A stretch of DNA of 64,000 bases from Lactifluus volemus. Taxonomy: Eukaryota > Basidiomycota > Agaricomycetes > Russulales > Russulaceae. The notes under the pieces are model-generated. The model was not told the origin of the DNA. It ran no database searches and saw only the letters and a list, made by a program, of their open reading frames with translations. Position numbers and translations under genes: made by a program. The stretch lies in assembly GCA_022376515.1 (NCBI GenBank), contig WTXI01000168.1:16154-80153 (forward strand), given 5' to 3'. Positions 62,127 through 64,000 of the stretch are shown here, in pieces. The stretch's first letter is position 1; the number at the start of each line of letters is the position of its first letter.

Positions 62127-62700
62127 CTACGGCCGAACAACATCCCTGCTTGATACGCCACGCGGCGTCATATCATACGGATCATCGCCTCCCAAGGGCG
62201 GCCATGATGGAATATAACAAGTCTCCTGTTCTCCGCCGTGAGCATCCGTCACTGGCAGTCTCCTTGTGAGAAAAGTTGAGGAATTGTTAATAAGTGATAC
62301 GTACCCCGTGGTTGCAAGCAAATCTGCATTCGACCACGCCACCGGCCAGTCGAGCCAGCTCATCAGGTCGTCTACGTGTTTCCGGCCCACCTCTATACCT
62401 TTCTCGGACGTCGCCTCGTCCACTCTCTCGACGACAAAAATATTCCAGCCAGACGAGCGTCAACCGCCTCAGGTTGCATATCTCATGTAGCGTACTCACG
62501 ACTGCGACATGGATCCGCGCCTCCTGCGGTGTGGCGGGAAGTCGGATGTACGAGGTCTGCATTGCATCGTTGCGCAGCGATGTACAACCAGCGCTGCCCA
62601 GCTCGCGTTGGCCGATGTCGATCTGGGACATCCATTTACAATTGTAATGTATGGCATGGGTAAGACGAGCAGCCGCCAGTGAGCGCGTGTCGCGGCGCAC
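62127..62700 (-). pseudogene. Decayed gene of unknown function
   Basis: The minus strand reads like a coding exon: MSQIDIGQRELGSAGC, NDAMQTSYIRLPATPQEARI and HVAVVSTLHEICN. It then continues EAVDARLAG in a second frame and NIFVVERVDEATSEKGIEVG, HVDDLMSWLDWP and CYIPSWPP in a third. The two frame changes fall within about 35 bp near 62440-62490 with no room or signals for introns, as if two single bases were lost. A 42-nt GTACGT...ACAAG intron interrupts the last part (about 62270). I cannot name the family; similar proteins are, as far as I recall, uncharacterised in Agaricomycetes. Confidence 0.5.
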
Positions 62701-63091
62701 GGATTACTTTTGTCCGCTGCATCGGCGGCCCGGTCCCCTGTGAAACCGGCGGTTTGCGGAGGAAAACGTGGGAAAATTATCCGGAAGGGGTCCCCCGGTT
62801 CCATTGGGGGGAGGTCCTGCAGCCTGAAGAACCTGCCGTATTTTTCGGTAACAGGTCGAGGAGCGTGATGACCTCTAGGCCATGCAGGATATCACGAATC
62901 GTGACTTCTTCGCCAGAATGGTACGATTCAAGTCCCCAACGGCGGCAGCGGCGGCGCGGGAGACGCAAAAATGGAACATCATCTGAACTGAACGAACCCG
63001 AAGTCTAAGACCAAAATGGCCGGCCGTCCCTAGTCGCACCAAAAAGGTTTGATGTGTGCCCCCTCCCTCTCTGAGCAGAACTTGTCTGATA

Positions 63092-63240
63092 CTAGTACTG
63101 GGGTTTCAAGTTGCCCCAGGTGACGATGTCCGGAGAATCCAAAGATCCGTCCTCCATCTTCAGTTGGCTGCGCTTGAACCACCAAAATACACCAAAGTCG
63201 AGGGTCGCGTTTTCATTTGAAGTAAGAGCACATTGCATGC
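63092..63240 (-). other. Possible last exon of an unrecognised gene
   Basis: The minus-strand frame MQCALTSNENATLDFGVFWW followed by FKRSQLKMEDGSLDSPDIVT and NLKPQY before a stop at 63092 has protein-like composition. The upstream frame (NNFIPWMFHLTQSRMYPNDL, 63300-63260) does not join it in phase by any obvious intron. The gene may be broken or may continue beyond 64000. No family recognised. Nothing else clear from 62800 to 64000. Confidence 0.3.
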
Positions 63241-64000
63241 GCCACTGCAGAACAGGTAGGCATGCTCCAAGTCATTCGGGTACATCCGAGACTGGGTCAA
63301 ATGGAACATCCATGGTATAAAGTTGTTCCTGCAGGCGCAATATTGTAACCTGACTGCGCAAATATAGAGGGGAAAAATCATCTGCCACACCGTCTGTGCG
63401 ACCTTCGCGGGCGCCGCGAGGCTGGCCTTTCAGACTAGGGATAGAGTTTATGCGAAACCGCTACCATGAGTCGCATCTTCTTCGTATCTTTCCGTACTTC
63501 CTATTAGTGATAATTGTTCTTGCGTTTCCATTTGCAGCTGAATCCTTCAGTGCTGGTGACAGACCAATGGCACTTCAGGCTGCTTCTCGGGCACAGACCT
63601 TGTCGGATCAACCTCCTCCAGAGTGGCAATTACGTAGAAATTGTGCGCTAGGCCTTTCTTCAATCCCAGGACTGAGTATATGCCAACTCTAGTCAGCAAT
63701 GTCGTGACCCAAATGTGGGACTCTCTTTCCCTCAGTGAACCTGACATCAAAAGGATGTACAGTATATCTTCCTGCACAGATTTTTCTCGGATCCGGATGC
63801 TTCGGGCTTTGTATAAGTTAGACGGGTGATGTCATTACATCAATGCATTACATCGCTAAATTACTTGCATTGGAAATGCAAACTCCGATTTGATCGGCAT
63901 CCGTGACAACCTGCATTTTCTTTGCATGCAGTTCTTGATGTAAGTTACGCGCGAGCCTGAGGTCCACGGTAGTGTCGATGCCCGCTACAGGATGTTTATA

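Overview
This window looks like nuclear DNA of a filamentous basidiomycete, most likely an Agaricomycete. The reasons are many short (about 45-65 nt) GT-AG introns, a tandem array of STE3-type pheromone receptors with a CaaX-type (CVIA) pheromone precursor gene, a STAND/NLR gene with an N-terminal Goodbye domain, a DUF6533 membrane-protein gene and a pogo-like DNA transposon. The genus cannot be fixed from the sequence alone. All joins and exon limits were read by eye and are inferences unless stated otherwise.

Layout. 0-6.9 kb: a broken NLR piece, a DUF6533 membrane protein (minus), and about 2.8 kb without a recognisable gene that holds a small inverted-repeat element. 6.9-19.4 kb: housekeeping genes, namely DAHP synthase (plus; contains an apparent 4-nt micro-exon), APC1 (minus) and the SPX-EXS phosphate transporter SYG1/XPR1 (minus; its first three coding exons are 14, 19 and 26 nt). 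Decayed bits of an NLR and of VPS16 lie between APC1 and SYG1. 20.5-33.7 kb: a direct tandem duplication of about 6.3 kb. Each unit carries one NLR gene (plus) convergent with an HRP1-like RNA-binding protein gene (minus). Copy A is damaged in both genes; copy B appears intact in both. 33.9-38.6 kb: a VHS/GAT trafficking protein and the kinetochore subunit NNF1 (both minus). 40.9-43.9 kb: a complete pogo-like transposon with 30-bp perfect terminal repeats and a TA duplication, directly upstream of a secreted GH79 glycosidase.

47.8-59.3 kb is the most striking part: five full-length STE3-like pheromone receptor genes plus one truncated copy, all on the minus strand, with their intergenic spacers duplicated as well. 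At 61.3 kb on the plus strand is a 38-residue pheromone precursor ending in CVIA with a TATA box. Together this looks like a pheromone/receptor (mating-type B or B-like) locus expanded by tandem duplication. A motif close to the HMG-box pheromone response element known from Ustilago (ACAAAGGGA) lies about 200 bp upstream of several of the receptor start codons. The last 2 kb hold a decayed gene of unknown function and a possible exon at 63.1 kb.
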